64,000 nucleotides of DNA from a virus. This document shows positions 51,879-59,677 of the stretch, piece by piece. The translations under genes were made by a program, and so were the position numbers. The notes below the pieces were generated by a model. That model made no database searches and was not told the DNA's origin. It was given only the letters and a program-made list of their open reading frames with translations. The stretch is from positions 36,843 through 100,842 of IMG/VR virus record IMGVR_UViG_3300042691_038651; one strand, 5' to 3'. Position 1 is the first letter of the stretch. The number at the start of each line of letters is the position of its first letter.

Positions 51879-52394
51879 ATGGCAAAACAAAAAGAAGCAA
51901 CCCTAAAAGTTGAAAAGACATCTGTCCGCGAAATGTCTGCGGAGGATCGAGCAAAAGAAGTAGCAAAACTTCAAGAAGAAGTGGATGCGCGTAACCGTGA
52001 AATGGAAACAAAACTCTACATTGTAGAAGGTGGTTCTGAAACTGGAGAAAAACTGTTGAAGTTTGTTACAGAAGAAGCACAGTGGAAATTTACCGAAGCT
52101 ATTGGTGTAGTGGAAATGACAAAAGAAATTGAGGATGCTGTTGCTAATGCAAAAGGCGGAAAGCAGTTATTCTTAAGAGTTTTACCGCTTGAAGCTCTAT
52201 GGTTCTTCATTAACAAAGTTGAAGGCGTAGGTCTTGAAAAGGCTAGATACTATGCTGCTAATTTGCTTAAGCCGATTGGCGACGCATTAGCACGCGTAAA
52301 AGCTGACCGCGATGCTATCAATGAATTGATGATGCGTCAAGGTTCTTTGGAAGTAGGCGCAGACTTCGAGGAAGAAGTTAAGTCAGAAAAATAA
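51879..52394 (+). CDS. Hypothetical charged protein
   Basis: A 171-residue protein with a helical N-terminal third rich in Glu and Lys (EDRAKEVAKLQEEVDARNRE), a central compact part (KQLFLRVLPLEALWFFINKV), and an acidic tail. No family recognised. It has its own promoter and an A-rich leader, so it may be well expressed. Confidence 0.65.
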   Translation: MAKQKEATLKVEKTSVREMSAEDRAKEVAKLQEEVDARNREMETKLYIVEGGSETGEKLLKFVTEEAQWKFTEAIGVVEMTKEIEDAVANAKGGKQLFLRVLPLEALWFFINKVEGVGLEKARYYAANLLKPIGDALARVKADRDAINELMMRQGSLEVGADFEEEVKSEK

Positions 52395-52404
52395 ACTCAT
52401 AATT

Positions 52405-52695
52405 ATGAACAAGTTCACACAATTCTTGGACAATCACTACCGCAAAATCTTTTTAGGTTTGCTGATTGTCATCTTTGTCAATACTTGTGGCAATCCCAAT
52501 AAGACTACTAATCGTAGGCTTGACAAAGTGGCGGCTGAATTGGATTCTTTGGAATCTGTAGTAGCAACCAAGAAAGATTTGCAGATTGAAGGATTGAAAG
52601 CTGAAAAGCGAATGATCCAGTCTACTGACCGCAAAATGATGGATGTACAGCGTCAGTCTGCTATTGATGAAGAAATCAAGTCGCTCGAAAAGTAG
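52405..52695 (+). CDS. Small membrane or lipoprotein with coiled coil
   Basis: A 96-residue protein: residues 13-27 are hydrophobic (KIFLGLLIVIFVNTC) and end at Cys28 in a loosely lipobox-like VNTCGN; the rest is a charged coiled coil (LDKVAAELDSLESVVATKKD). An inner-membrane anchor or a lipoprotein is likely. The layout resembles spanin subunits, but no partner or endolysin is visible. It precedes a terminator. Confidence 0.55.
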   Translation: MNKFTQFLDNHYRKIFLGLLIVIFVNTCGNPNKTTNRRLDKVAAELDSLESVVATKKDLQIEGLKAEKRMIQSTDRKMMDVQRQSAIDEEIKSLEK

Positions 52696-52719
52696 CCATC
52701 TCAAAAATCTCGCGACTTA

Positions 52720-52747
52720 GGAGAGGCTTTAAGCCTCTCCTTTTTTT
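52720..52747 (+). terminator. Intrinsic terminator
   Basis: Palindromic stem GGAGAGGCTT/AAGCCTCTCC at 52720-52740 followed by seven T residues. Confidence 0.9.
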
Positions 52748-52768
52748 GTGTAAGCATTCCAGATCACG

Positions 52769-52777
52769 GATATATAG
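52769..52777 (+). promoter_or_regulatory. Putative late promoter GATATATAG
   Basis: GATATATAG 21 bases before the ATG at 52798. Confidence 0.8.
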
Positions 52778-52797
52778 TTAGAACCTAAAAGTATACT

Positions 52798-53634
52798 ATG
52801 CAAAAGAACAAACTCACCAACGGATTTATCATAGGAACATTCGTGTCTCTCTATGTTGTAGTGAGCCTTATCTCTACAATCCACGTTATCGACTTTTTTA
52901 AGCTCAGTAACCCTGATTGGCTGGCAATATCGCTAGCAATCGCATTTGAAATCGGAGCAGCAGCATCTCTTGCTGCCCTTATCGCTCTAAAGAAAATGAG
53001 CAAATGGATGGTATGGGGTGTATTCATTCTACTAGCAGCAATGCAAATGATGGGTAACACATACTATGCGTTTACACATCTACACGACTTTCAAGGATGG
53101 TCAGAATTATTTGGGCTAAACGAGGAAGAACTTATCTTTCAAAAGAGAGTTCTGTCCATTATTAGTGGTGCAATACTTCCTCTAATCGCGCTAGGATTTA
53201 TCAAATCACTGGTAGACTATATTCGTCCAGCTGAATTGAAAGATGATAACATAATCAAACTTTCTGAAAAGGACGCTGAGGTTTTTGCTGAAGCCATCGC
53301 AAATCCAGCGGAACCCAGTGAAGAGCTGAAAGCCGCTGCAAAAAAAACTTGGAAGAGAGTAGCCGAACTCAAAAAAGAGGGTAAGCTTCCAGAACCAACG
53401 GCCGAGGATATAGCAAATGAACCTACTGCTCTAGCATTTACACCTTACACAGAAGATGAGAATGACACAGATTTAGAAATTGCTTCTCTAATTGATTTGC
53501 AAAAAGCACTCGAGGAAGAGGAGGCAATTGAGCCGGCACAGGAAGCTCCAAAGGAAAAGAAGCCAAGAAAACCGAGAAAGCCAAAAAGTATCGATGATGG
53601 TCTAAACCCACAGATACTTCCCGGCGTAAACTAA
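52798..53634 (+). CDS. Late four-helix membrane protein
   Basis: A 278-residue protein with probable membrane helices at about 9-31, 42-64, 69-90 and 115-138, then a long charged cytoplasmic tail with acidic and proline/lysine-rich stretches (EAPKEKKPRKPRKPKSI). The first half alone resembles a membrane transporter-like core without a recognised family. Expression behind a late promoter and ahead of virion genes suggests a role in assembly or release. Confidence 0.65.
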   Translation: MQKNKLTNGFIIGTFVSLYVVVSLISTIHVIDFFKLSNPDWLAISLAIAFEIGAAASLAALIALKKMSKWMVWGVFILLAAMQMMGNTYYAFTHLHDFQGWSELFGLNEEELIFQKRVLSIISGAILPLIALGFIKSLVDYIRPAELKDDNIIKLSEKDAEVFAEAIANPAEPSEELKAAAKKTWKRVAELKKEGKLPEPTAEDIANEPTALAFTPYTEDENDTDLEIASLIDLQKALEEEEAIEPAQEAPKEKKPRKPRKPKSIDDGLNPQILPGVN

Positions 53635-53646
53635 CCATAGACCGAA

Positions 53647-54828
53647 ATGTCAGTAAAACCCAGACTAGTATGTCCGCCAGACTATAGCATTTTAGCCCTT
53701 CGCTTTACCGAGTGTAAGAAGATTGGTGTTGTGAAAGGAGTAACAACGCTTCTCTCATATGACCTAAGTAATTTCTTTATACCTCTTACCAATTTCATTG
53801 AGAAGAGATTTACTATCAAAGCAGGTGCAACAAAAAAGCTGGACATCGGTGATATCGCAGTCTACTGGCCATTACAGGAGAAGTACAATTTTGTTGCTGA
53901 CATAGCGGCAAACCCAAACAGAGTTGCCAACTTAACTGCTCATACATTTACAATTTATGAAGATGAAGAGCACACGAATGCACTGGCTACCATGACCTTT
54001 ACGGTAGACTCCTCTGTTCCGTCATTGGCAACCTTTGCTCTCGCATTTCAAACTACATATAACAATACGCAAAGCATGGGTATTGTTACACAGGAACAAG
54101 GACCTTCATTGTCGCAATTCGCAATTACAGCAGTAGCAAAAGGCGTAAAGTACTACTACAAGATGTCTTATGATATTGCAAATCCGGCAGGTCCTTATGT
54201 AACACCCGGTACGCTAACACAAAAATCAGAGAAATATCCCGAAGGCCGAGTACGCGCAATCTTCTTGATTGCCGACTACCAAAGAGCAGACGTATCCACT
54301 TGTACTTGTGGATGTCTTGATGCATCGGGTGAATTGCTCTCAAATGTAAAAAACTTTAGATGGGCATGGGATTCTGAATATACTCGCAAGCAGAAATCTT
54401 CATATGCAACAAAGGTCTATGTAAATGCAAGTGCTGCATCGGTTTCTCAACAGGTTGGAACTACACAAATCTTTCAATGGACTGATCCCGCAAATACAAA
54501 TATCTGGGTTTCGCGAGTTCCTTACAATCTAGAGGTTGGTGATCTTATCACTCTTGATGAAACACCAAACAACCCATATGCATATGTAACAAACATCGAT
54601 GGTTACAATATCACCATTGACAGACAGGGTATGGGTGTTGTTGCTGGTAACTCATACATTGTCAAAAAATATGCGCCATCCTCAATTGAATGGAAAATTG
54701 GTGGAGAGATGCTGTTCATCAGCGGAGGCCAAGATGTATATGACGTTGACCGCCTTTACACCGAAACGATCTGGATAAATAATACACAAAATTACGACAT
54801 ACCGTTTACGGCAATCATCGTAAGTTAA
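53647..54828 (+). CDS. Putative virion structural protein
   Basis: A 393-residue beta-rich protein. Pattern: LLSYDLSNFFIPLTNFIEKR at the start, a cysteine cluster near 218-223 (STCTCGCLDASGEL), and strand-rich ends (VSRVPYNLEVGDLITLDETP). Composition (Asn, Thr, Tyr) fits a tail or baseplate component. It lies in a late operon, 12 bases after the membrane protein gene. No T4 counterpart recognised. Confidence 0.65.
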   Translation: MSVKPRLVCPPDYSILALRFTECKKIGVVKGVTTLLSYDLSNFFIPLTNFIEKRFTIKAGATKKLDIGDIAVYWPLQEKYNFVADIAANPNRVANLTAHTFTIYEDEEHTNALATMTFTVDSSVPSLATFALAFQTTYNNTQSMGIVTQEQGPSLSQFAITAVAKGVKYYYKMSYDIANPAGPYVTPGTLTQKSEKYPEGRVRAIFLIADYQRADVSTCTCGCLDASGELLSNVKNFRWAWDSEYTRKQKSSYATKVYVNASAASVSQQVGTTQIFQWTDPANTNIWVSRVPYNLEVGDLITLDETPNNPYAYVTNIDGYNITIDRQGMGVVAGNSYIVKKYAPSSIEWKIGGEMLFISGGQDVYDVDRLYTETIWINNTQNYDIPFTAIIVS

Positions 54829-54844
54829 AAACAATAGAAAAGAA

Positions 54845-55345
54845 ATGGTAATTGGAAAAAAGTTCTGGGAGATTTACGGAGCAGCTAACTACAATCCAGC
54901 GCAAAACGCGAGTGTTCAATTTGGAGGAGTCGCTAACGGAACCAGCATCACTAATGTTGATTCATCAGTAGTGACTGCAATCGCAGCTCTATTAGCAACG
55001 CCGGCAACCGTCGGAATAACAGGAAACTATATTGCAAGTGGAACTCTCATAACTGCTGCCGTAGGTACTACTCTAACGCTGTCGCAGGCAGCAAACGCAA
55101 ACTTGGCAATTACAAACCTGGCATACTGGGATGCGCGTAGACCATCTGCTGCTGGCGGAGATTCACCAATCCAAGCGCTTTTGTGTCTGGACAGCTCACA
55201 CGGGGCTCTCGCTTTCACAGATGCTGCCGGTAAAACCACTACAATACCTGCATCTACTCTAGCAAAAGGTGCAGTCTATTACTTCCAGATTGGAAACGTA
55301 ACCACTGTAACTGCGGGAGATTTTATTGGTTATTCAGCCAACTAA
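54845..55345 (+). CDS. Putative virion protein, small beta-rich
   Basis: A 166-residue alanine- and threonine-rich protein. Residues 25-95 contain VGITGNYIASGTLITAAVGT, similar in layout to IPAGAYITQILSGTNQIQIS at the end of the 18667 protein, a repeat-type beta module common in phage structural proteins. Short gap (16 bases) to the gene before. Likely a decoration or tail component. Confidence 0.6.
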   Translation: MVIGKKFWEIYGAANYNPAQNASVQFGGVANGTSITNVDSSVVTAIAALLATPATVGITGNYIASGTLITAAVGTTLTLSQAANANLAITNLAYWDARRPSAAGGDSPIQALLCLDSSHGALAFTDAAGKTTTIPASTLAKGAVYYFQIGNVTTVTAGDFIGYSAN

Positions 55346-55364
55346 AAAAAGCACAAACCTGGCC

Positions 55365-55784
55365 ATGAAAGATCACAAAAAGGCCATCAATAGAGTGCTT
55401 TCATCTATCGACTGGCGAAAGATCAAGTCATACCACGCCAAACTTGGCATAAAGTGGGAGTACGAAATTGATAAGGAAATCGTATACAGGGTTCCCAATA
55501 TCCCTGAACTCAAAAATGAGTTGTCTACTATACTCGAACACATGGTAGAATCCAAGCTCGATTACATATCGCATGGAAGTTGGGTAATCTTTTGGGAAGC
55601 TGATTCTGGAGATATCAGGGTCATCTTTCGCTTGGCTGACTTCTCATTTGAAGATCATTCAGGAAGTAGGGAATCTCTTGAGGAGGCTTTGAAAAAGGCC
55701 GTGGAAAGAGAGGACTATGAGTACGCTGCGGTAATTCGCGACGAGATAAATAATAAGAACAATGCCAATAGCAATATCAAATAG
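55365..55784 (+). CDS. UVR-motif protein
   Basis: A 139-residue protein; the ATG at 55365 is chosen over a TTG at 55326 inside the previous gene. Residues 110-135 (SLEEALKKAVEREDYEYAAV and IRDEI) are a clear UvrB/UvrC-type UVR helical hairpin. The N-terminal 100 residues are a mixed domain (KSYHAKLGIKWEYEIDKEIV) of unknown family. UVR motifs mediate protein contacts, for example in McsA and Clp adaptors. It overlaps the next gene by 23 bases. Confidence 0.7.
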   Translation: MKDHKKAINRVLSSIDWRKIKSYHAKLGIKWEYEIDKEIVYRVPNIPELKNELSTILEHMVESKLDYISHGSWVIFWEADSGDIRVIFRLADFSFEDHSGSRESLEEALKKAVEREDYEYAAVIRDEINNKNNANSNIK

Positions 55785-56223
55785 GAGCATCAGCAATGGT
55801 AACGGATCCCTCATGGTTCCGTTGGTTGCAAATAACCCAGCCTTTAAGGTTGAGATACTTCCTGTTGATGGAAGGCTGGAACAGAAGCCATTTGCTAAAG
55901 ACGGCTCAAATGAGGTCAATGCTATTAAAGTTGGTAACCAGGTTCGTGGTCACATTGTAAATGGCGGCGATGAAGTCAAAGGTAGAGTTCTACAAATCAA
56001 TCGTCAAAACGGCCAAGTTGTTTCCTACAAAGTTCTAACAACCGGTGGAGAAGAGGTTCTCCTTGATCCATCAACCACTGACAAATTCATCGGACATGGT
56101 GAAGAGGTGGATGTGATCGGCGGAATCGATGTAAATGATCTTCCGACTAATGGAGTTCCTAATGAGTCTCACCGAGTGATGAGCTACTCGTCTTGGCTGA
56201 ATGAAGCCAGAAAGTCTCTTTAA
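55762..56223 (+). CDS. SH3/KOW-like virion-associated protein
   Basis: A 153-residue protein. Residues 53-110 (IKVGNQVRGHIVNGGDEVKG, then QINRQNGQVVSYKVLTTGGE) look like an SH3/KOW-type barrel, comparable to the region spanning the frameshift at 21.8 kb. The C-terminus MSYSSWLNEARKSL resembles the capsid-targeting-like motif of the 5964 cluster but sits at the end of the protein. Probably late. It is the last gene before cassette copy 5. Confidence 0.6.
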   Translation: MPIAISNRSISNGNGSLMVPLVANNPAFKVEILPVDGRLEQKPFAKDGSNEVNAIKVGNQVRGHIVNGGDEVKGRVLQINRQNGQVVSYKVLTTGGEEVLLDPSTTDKFIGHGEEVDVIGGIDVNDLPTNGVPNESHRVMSYSSWLNEARKSL

Positions 56224-56306
56224 TTTTTTGAGTGGGTGCTGTCTAGATAGTCTAACCCCTACCTCAACTGATACTCTTTTTATACACGCCTAGAAAAAAG
56301 TTTTCA

Positions 56307-56372
56307 TTGTTAACAACTTTTTGCCGAAAGATTTTTTTCTTTCGGCTTTTTTGTTTATTTTTATACTAACAA
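56307..56372 (+). promoter_or_regulatory. Terminator-promoter cassette, copy 5
   Basis: ATTGTTAACAACTTTTT at 56306-56322, the hairpin 56323-56346 with T tract, then TTTATTTTTATACTAAC at 56353-56369. The 164-base gap 56224-56387 holds nothing else that I recognise apart from a short GGGTGCTGTCTAGATAGT stretch. Confidence 0.7.
56323..56352 (+). terminator. Intrinsic terminator in cassette copy 5
   Basis: Stem GCCGAAAG/CTTTCGGC (56323-56330, 56339-56346), loop ATTTTTTT, T tract after it. Confidence 0.85.
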
Positions 56373-56387
56373 ATTTAATCGTATCGT

Positions 56388-56645
56388 ATGCGTACACATT
56401 CTACAAACACCTACTTTGAAACGCAGGGCGAAGCCATCCGCTACATTGAGGAGGCTATTGCTGCTCGAAAATATGAGATGGCTCCGTCGGACAACTTGCG
56501 ATTTGAACACGTTTCATATGAGACTACTGTTCACTATAACATTCCACTTCAAAGGACGGATGGCAAAAACACCAAACGCTGGTTACACATTCAAATGTAC
56601 CGTATGCATTCTGGAAGATACGAAGCAAACTACTACTTATCATAA
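56388..56645 (+). CDS. Small hypothetical protein
   Basis: An 85-residue protein, first gene behind cassette copy 5 and overlapping the smpB start by one base (TAATG). Aromatic- and histidine-rich (HVSYETTVHYNIPLQR; RWLHIQMYRMHSGR). No family recognised. Confidence 0.55.
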   Translation: MRTHSTNTYFETQGEAIRYIEEAIAARKYEMAPSDNLRFEHVSYETTVHYNIPLQRTDGKNTKRWLHIQMYRMHSGRYEANYYLS

Positions 56646-57085
56646 TGGAAAAGGCTGTCAACATACAATACCGCAAAGCTCGCTACGACTATCACTTCAT
56701 CGAGGAATACATTGCCGGAGCACAGTTAACTGGCAGTGAAGTCAAAAGCATCCGTGACAGCAGAGTTTCTTTAGTAGACAACTTCTGCTATTTTGAAAAA
56801 GGCGAACTCTGGGCCAAGGGAATCAATATCACACCAATTGACCAAAACTATGTTCACGAGCCTCTTCGCCCGCGAAAACTCCTATTACATCGCAAAGAGC
56901 TCAAACGACTGGAAAAGGAACTGGTACAAGGCATTACCATTGTGGTAATAGCAGTCTTTACCACAGCCAAGGGCCGCATCAAATTCAAGATTGCGCTGTG
57001 CCGCGGTAAGAAAGACTACGACAAGCGGGAAACTATTAAGAAGAGAGAGGCCGACCGGGAAATGAAAAATGTTAATAACTTTTAG
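56645..57085 (+). CDS. smpB: SmpB, tmRNA-binding protein
   Basis: SmpB binds tmRNA and brings it to stalled ribosomes for trans-translation. The 146 residues match the family along their length: KARYDYHFIEEYIAGAQLTG, SEVKSIRDSRVSLVDNF, NYVHEPLRPRKLLLHRKELK, and the C-terminal FKIALCRGKKDYDKRETIKK, which includes the tail that enters the mRNA channel. Typical bacterial SmpB has 150-160 residues. The gene sits in an accessory operon behind cassette copy 5. No tmRNA gene is visible in the window, so it would have to work with host tmRNA. Its last codons run into cassette copy 6. Confidence 0.92.
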   Translation: MEKAVNIQYRKARYDYHFIEEYIAGAQLTGSEVKSIRDSRVSLVDNFCYFEKGELWAKGINITPIDQNYVHEPLRPRKLLLHRKELKRLEKELVQGITIVVIAVFTTAKGRIKFKIALCRGKKDYDKRETIKKREADREMKNVNNF

Positions 57086-57131
57086 CCAAAACATTTTTTT
57101 CTTTGAAAACTATTGGTTAATTTTATACTAT
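57070..57131 (+). promoter_or_regulatory. Terminator-promoter cassette, copy 6 (decayed hairpin)
   Basis: TGTTAATAACTTTT at 57070-57083 overlaps the smpB end. The stem is broken (CCAAAACATTTTTTTCTTTG), but GGTTAATTTTATACTATAA is kept at 57115-57133. The promoter part is more conserved than the terminator part. Confidence 0.6.
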
Positions 57132-57147
57132 AATTAAATAATCAAAT

Positions 57148-57378
57148 ATGGCAATATCAACTGCAACATTTCAAACCAATCAAGTAACTCTTCACCTTGC
57201 AAAAACCAAACCATACGCATCTCGATGCTTCGCTGAAGACATGGTCAAATTTGGAGATACTGTACCTTCAATCGAGGTAGAAAAATGGTTCAAGCGTTAC
57301 TTTCCTTCGAACGTCAACCAATACGAGTTTCGCAATTTGGAAGCCAATGTTACTCAAACCGTACACTTCAAAAACTAA
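57148..57378 (+). CDS. Small hypothetical protein
   Basis: A 76-residue protein behind cassette copy 6, basic and mixed in structure (FAEDMVKFGDTVPSIEVEKW). No family recognised. Confidence 0.55.
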   Translation: MAISTATFQTNQVTLHLAKTKPYASRCFAEDMVKFGDTVPSIEVEKWFKRYFPSNVNQYEFRNLEANVTQTVHFKN

Positions 57379-57382
57379 TCAT

Positions 57383-57667
57383 ATGACAGATTTCTCAATT
57401 TATCAAGAAGCTGCTGAAACCGCACTCAACAAATTTTATGGCAACCCTCACAGGCAAATGCCAATGAATAACGACATCCCTCACATCACCAACATTGCTC
57501 GTAGCATAATGTTACACCGAGACGAAATCATACCCGGTGGATCATTTGTAACTGCCGTTGTTGAAAACGACTTGGAAGGTGCCGTCAACCGAGCAGACTC
57601 AGTCTGCATAGAGAACATTCCGTTCTTTGTATATTGCAAACAATTCATTCATCCTAAACATTCTTAA
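57383..57667 (+). CDS. Small hypothetical protein
   Basis: A 94-residue protein; the ATG at 57383 is used in place of an upstream TTG. It is mostly helical at the start (FSIYQEAAETALNKFYGNP), then has SFVTAVVENDLEGAVNRADS, a stretch that recurs in small phage proteins of unknown role. The neighbour begins 2 bases after its stop. Confidence 0.55.
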   Translation: MTDFSIYQEAAETALNKFYGNPHRQMPMNNDIPHITNIARSIMLHRDEIIPGGSFVTAVVENDLEGAVNRADSVCIENIPFFVYCKQFIHPKHS

Positions 57668-57669
57668 TC

Positions 57670-58248
57670 ATGGGAGTAGACATATCCGGAAAAAAACCTG
57701 TCGTTCGGGGAGTAAAGCCAACTATTGATTGGGACTTTGCAACAGAACAAGAAAAAGACGCATACTGGGAAGCCAAAGGAAACTGGCAAGCAGAAAACCC
57801 AGGTGATTACTACCAGGACAGCTGGTGGGGATGGCGTCCGATGGCTGCACTGATTGCACAAGTCAATGCAGAGAAATCCCTTGGCATCAATATGGAATAC
57901 TTTGGTTCCAATGACGGTGCAGGTCCTGATGACCAGGAAACTTGCGATGCATTGGCCGATGCGCTGTCAGAAAAGCTCACCGAGCTTATCCTAAACAACC
58001 CTGACCTTAGCGAGGACGATGACCGAATCTACCTGGTAATGGGATCTTGGGTAAACATGGATTCCCAGTTCATTCATTCAGAGATCGCTGACAAAATCAC
58101 CGAAGGCTTTGAATATGGACAAATGTTAACCAAGGGCGTAGTCCTGGATGACGGAACCATTGCGTATCCTAGCCACTCAACAAGCCTGGGTCGTATCAAA
58201 AGGTTCATTAGTTTCTTACGTGAATGCGGTGGATTTGAAATTTGGTAA
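57670..58248 (+). CDS. Hypothetical protein
   Basis: A 192-residue acidic protein with many tryptophans in the N-terminal third (YYQDSWWGWRPMAALIAQVN) and a segment MEYFGSNDGAGPDDQETCDA that looks like a conserved loop. No catalytic motif recognised. It belongs to the accessory block of small genes and ends close to the next start. Confidence 0.6.
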   Translation: MGVDISGKKPVVRGVKPTIDWDFATEQEKDAYWEAKGNWQAENPGDYYQDSWWGWRPMAALIAQVNAEKSLGINMEYFGSNDGAGPDDQETCDALADALSEKLTELILNNPDLSEDDDRIYLVMGSWVNMDSQFIHSEIADKITEGFEYGQMLTKGVVLDDGTIAYPSHSTSLGRIKRFISFLRECGGFEIW

Positions 58249-58259
58249 AACACACAATT

Positions 58260-58601
58260 ATGGAAAATAGCTTTACACAACTCTGCGTTTGGCCTGGATG
58301 TTTCCTGGGCGATTCTACTCCAAAAGATTTGGAGGACTTTTTTCTTGGCGAAATGAACACTCGCGTTAAGTATCACACCGAGGTACAGACACTACCTGAC
58401 CTCGACGAAAGTGGAACCCCAGTACCCGATACCGGCGGAAGAAACGATTTGTTCTTCTATGTGCACTCTGATGATATTGCAAACTTTGCAGTTCCTCGAC
58501 TGAAAATGGGAATCCGTTGGTGGGAAGACGTAGTAGGCTATAACGACAACAGACATCTTTACACAGAGGAGTTTCTTACCGCCAATCCATTAACTTGGTA
58601 A
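58260..58601 (+). CDS. Hypothetical protein
   Basis: A 113-residue acidic protein; the ATG at 58260 is used rather than a TTG at 58242. Strand-rich with an aromatic segment (CVWPGCFLGDSTPKDLEDFF) and NDLFFYVHSDDIANFAVPRL. The pattern suggests a small globular domain. No family recognised. Cassette copy 7 follows. Confidence 0.6.
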   Translation: MENSFTQLCVWPGCFLGDSTPKDLEDFFLGEMNTRVKYHTEVQTLPDLDESGTPVPDTGGRNDLFFYVHSDDIANFAVPRLKMGIRWWEDVVGYNDNRHLYTEEFLTANPLTW

Positions 58602-58603
58602 AA

Positions 58604-58667
58604 TTGTTAATAACTTTTGGCAAAAACATTTTTTTCTTTGGAATCTTTTGGTTAATTTTATACTATC
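58604..58667 (+). promoter_or_regulatory. Terminator-promoter cassette, copy 7 (decayed hairpin)
   Basis: TTGTTAATAACTTTTGG at 58604-58620, CAAAAACATTTTTTTCTTTGG with no good stem, then GGTTAATTTTATACTATC at 58650-58667. Confidence 0.6.
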
Positions 58668-58680
58668 AAAATAATTAAAT

Positions 58681-58986
58681 ATGCGTAATACAACACAATC
58701 CCCTAATGGAACAAGTTTTCACGGCGATACTTTCCGTGCATCTGTAGCCGACCTCCGTCTAATCTGTGGAGAACCTATTTGCGAACAGAACGATGGATCT
58801 GACAAGGTCAACTTTGAATGGTTCATGGAAACTGAAGATGGCGAGGTCTTTACCATCTACGACTGGAAAGAATACCGACCGCTCCGTGAAAACGAAATCA
58901 TTGAATGGCACGTAGGCGGCTTTAATGGTAGCACAACTAGCCAAGCCGTAAACGAAATTGCTAACTCACTAAACACATTAGGCTAA
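58681..58986 (+). CDS. Small hypothetical protein
   Basis: A 101-residue protein behind cassette copy 7. The pattern (DTFRASVADLRLICGEPICE; VNFEWFMETEDGEVFTIYDW) recalls a small beta-rich phage domain that also occurs in plasmid proteins; I assign no function. The stop overlaps the next ATG by one base (TAATG). Confidence 0.6.
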   Translation: MRNTTQSPNGTSFHGDTFRASVADLRLICGEPICEQNDGSDKVNFEWFMETEDGEVFTIYDWKEYRPLRENEIIEWHVGGFNGSTTSQAVNEIANSLNTLG

Positions 58987-59441
58987 TGAAAGCAAACATA
59001 TACTTAGATGATGTTCGTACTCCGAACGAAAGCGGATGGACTGTAGTCCGCAACTACAACGAATTTGTAGATGTGGTAAGCAAACTTGGTCTGGAAAACA
59101 TTGAGGTCATTACATTGGACCATGACCTTGGTGATACTGCAATGTCAGAATACTTCAACAATGTTAGTCCAAACTACAAATTGGACTACAACAATATCAA
59201 GGAGAAGACTGGTCTCGACTGCGCAAAGTGGTTAATTGACCACTACCTCGACAATTACGTAACCGAGGAAAGCCGCTCAGAGAAACGCGATAGTGGAATC
59301 GTATTTCCAAAGGTCTTCACCCACTCAGCAAACCCAATTGGCTCTGCCAACATCATGGGTTACATCAATAACTTTTTCATGAACGAAGGTCAACCACAAA
59401 CCTGCGTTCGCGTAAACATTCCTCACACCGTAATTCAATAA
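58986..59441 (+). CDS. Cyclic-phosphate processing receiver-domain-like protein
   Basis: A 151-residue protein with the signature LDDVRTP at 7-13 and VITLDHDLGD near 40, followed later by TGLDCAKWLIDHYL. This is the layout of the receiver-like (cREC) domain linked in the literature with cyclic-phosphate ends of RNA; acidic residues D8, D9 and D42/D44 would hold metal. In phages such a protein may join RNA repair, but no ligase or kinase partner is visible here. The family call is from pattern memory. Confidence 0.6.
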   Translation: MKANIYLDDVRTPNESGWTVVRNYNEFVDVVSKLGLENIEVITLDHDLGDTAMSEYFNNVSPNYKLDYNNIKEKTGLDCAKWLIDHYLDNYVTEESRSEKRDSGIVFPKVFTHSANPIGSANIMGYINNFFMNEGQPQTCVRVNIPHTVIQ

Positions 59442-59449
59442 ACAAACAT

Positions 59450-59677
59450 ATGAACGTAGCAAGCAAACAAATCAAGCAGGTTCGCAAAGCCGAACAAGAA
59501 GTAATCAAAATTGAGATGGATCTTATGTGGCACGAACGCGCATTGCGTCACAAAGGTTTCACCAACTACTCTGGGTTGATGACCAGAGACGAGCAGGCCG
59601 ATGCCAAAGAGCGTCGTAAGTCGCTGCGATCATTCATTGTTGAAAACCGCAAAAGCTTCCGCAAAAATGCTAAGTGA
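59450..59677 (+). CDS. Small basic hypothetical protein
   Basis: A 75-residue lysine- and arginine-rich helical protein (IKQVRKAEQEVIKIEMDLMW; AKERRKSLRSFIVENRKSFR). Nucleic-acid or membrane contact is possible from the charge alone. Overlaps the next gene by 11 bases. Confidence 0.55.
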   Translation: MNVASKQIKQVRKAEQEVIKIEMDLMWHERALRHKGFTNYSGLMTRDEQADAKERRKSLRSFIVENRKSFRKNAK

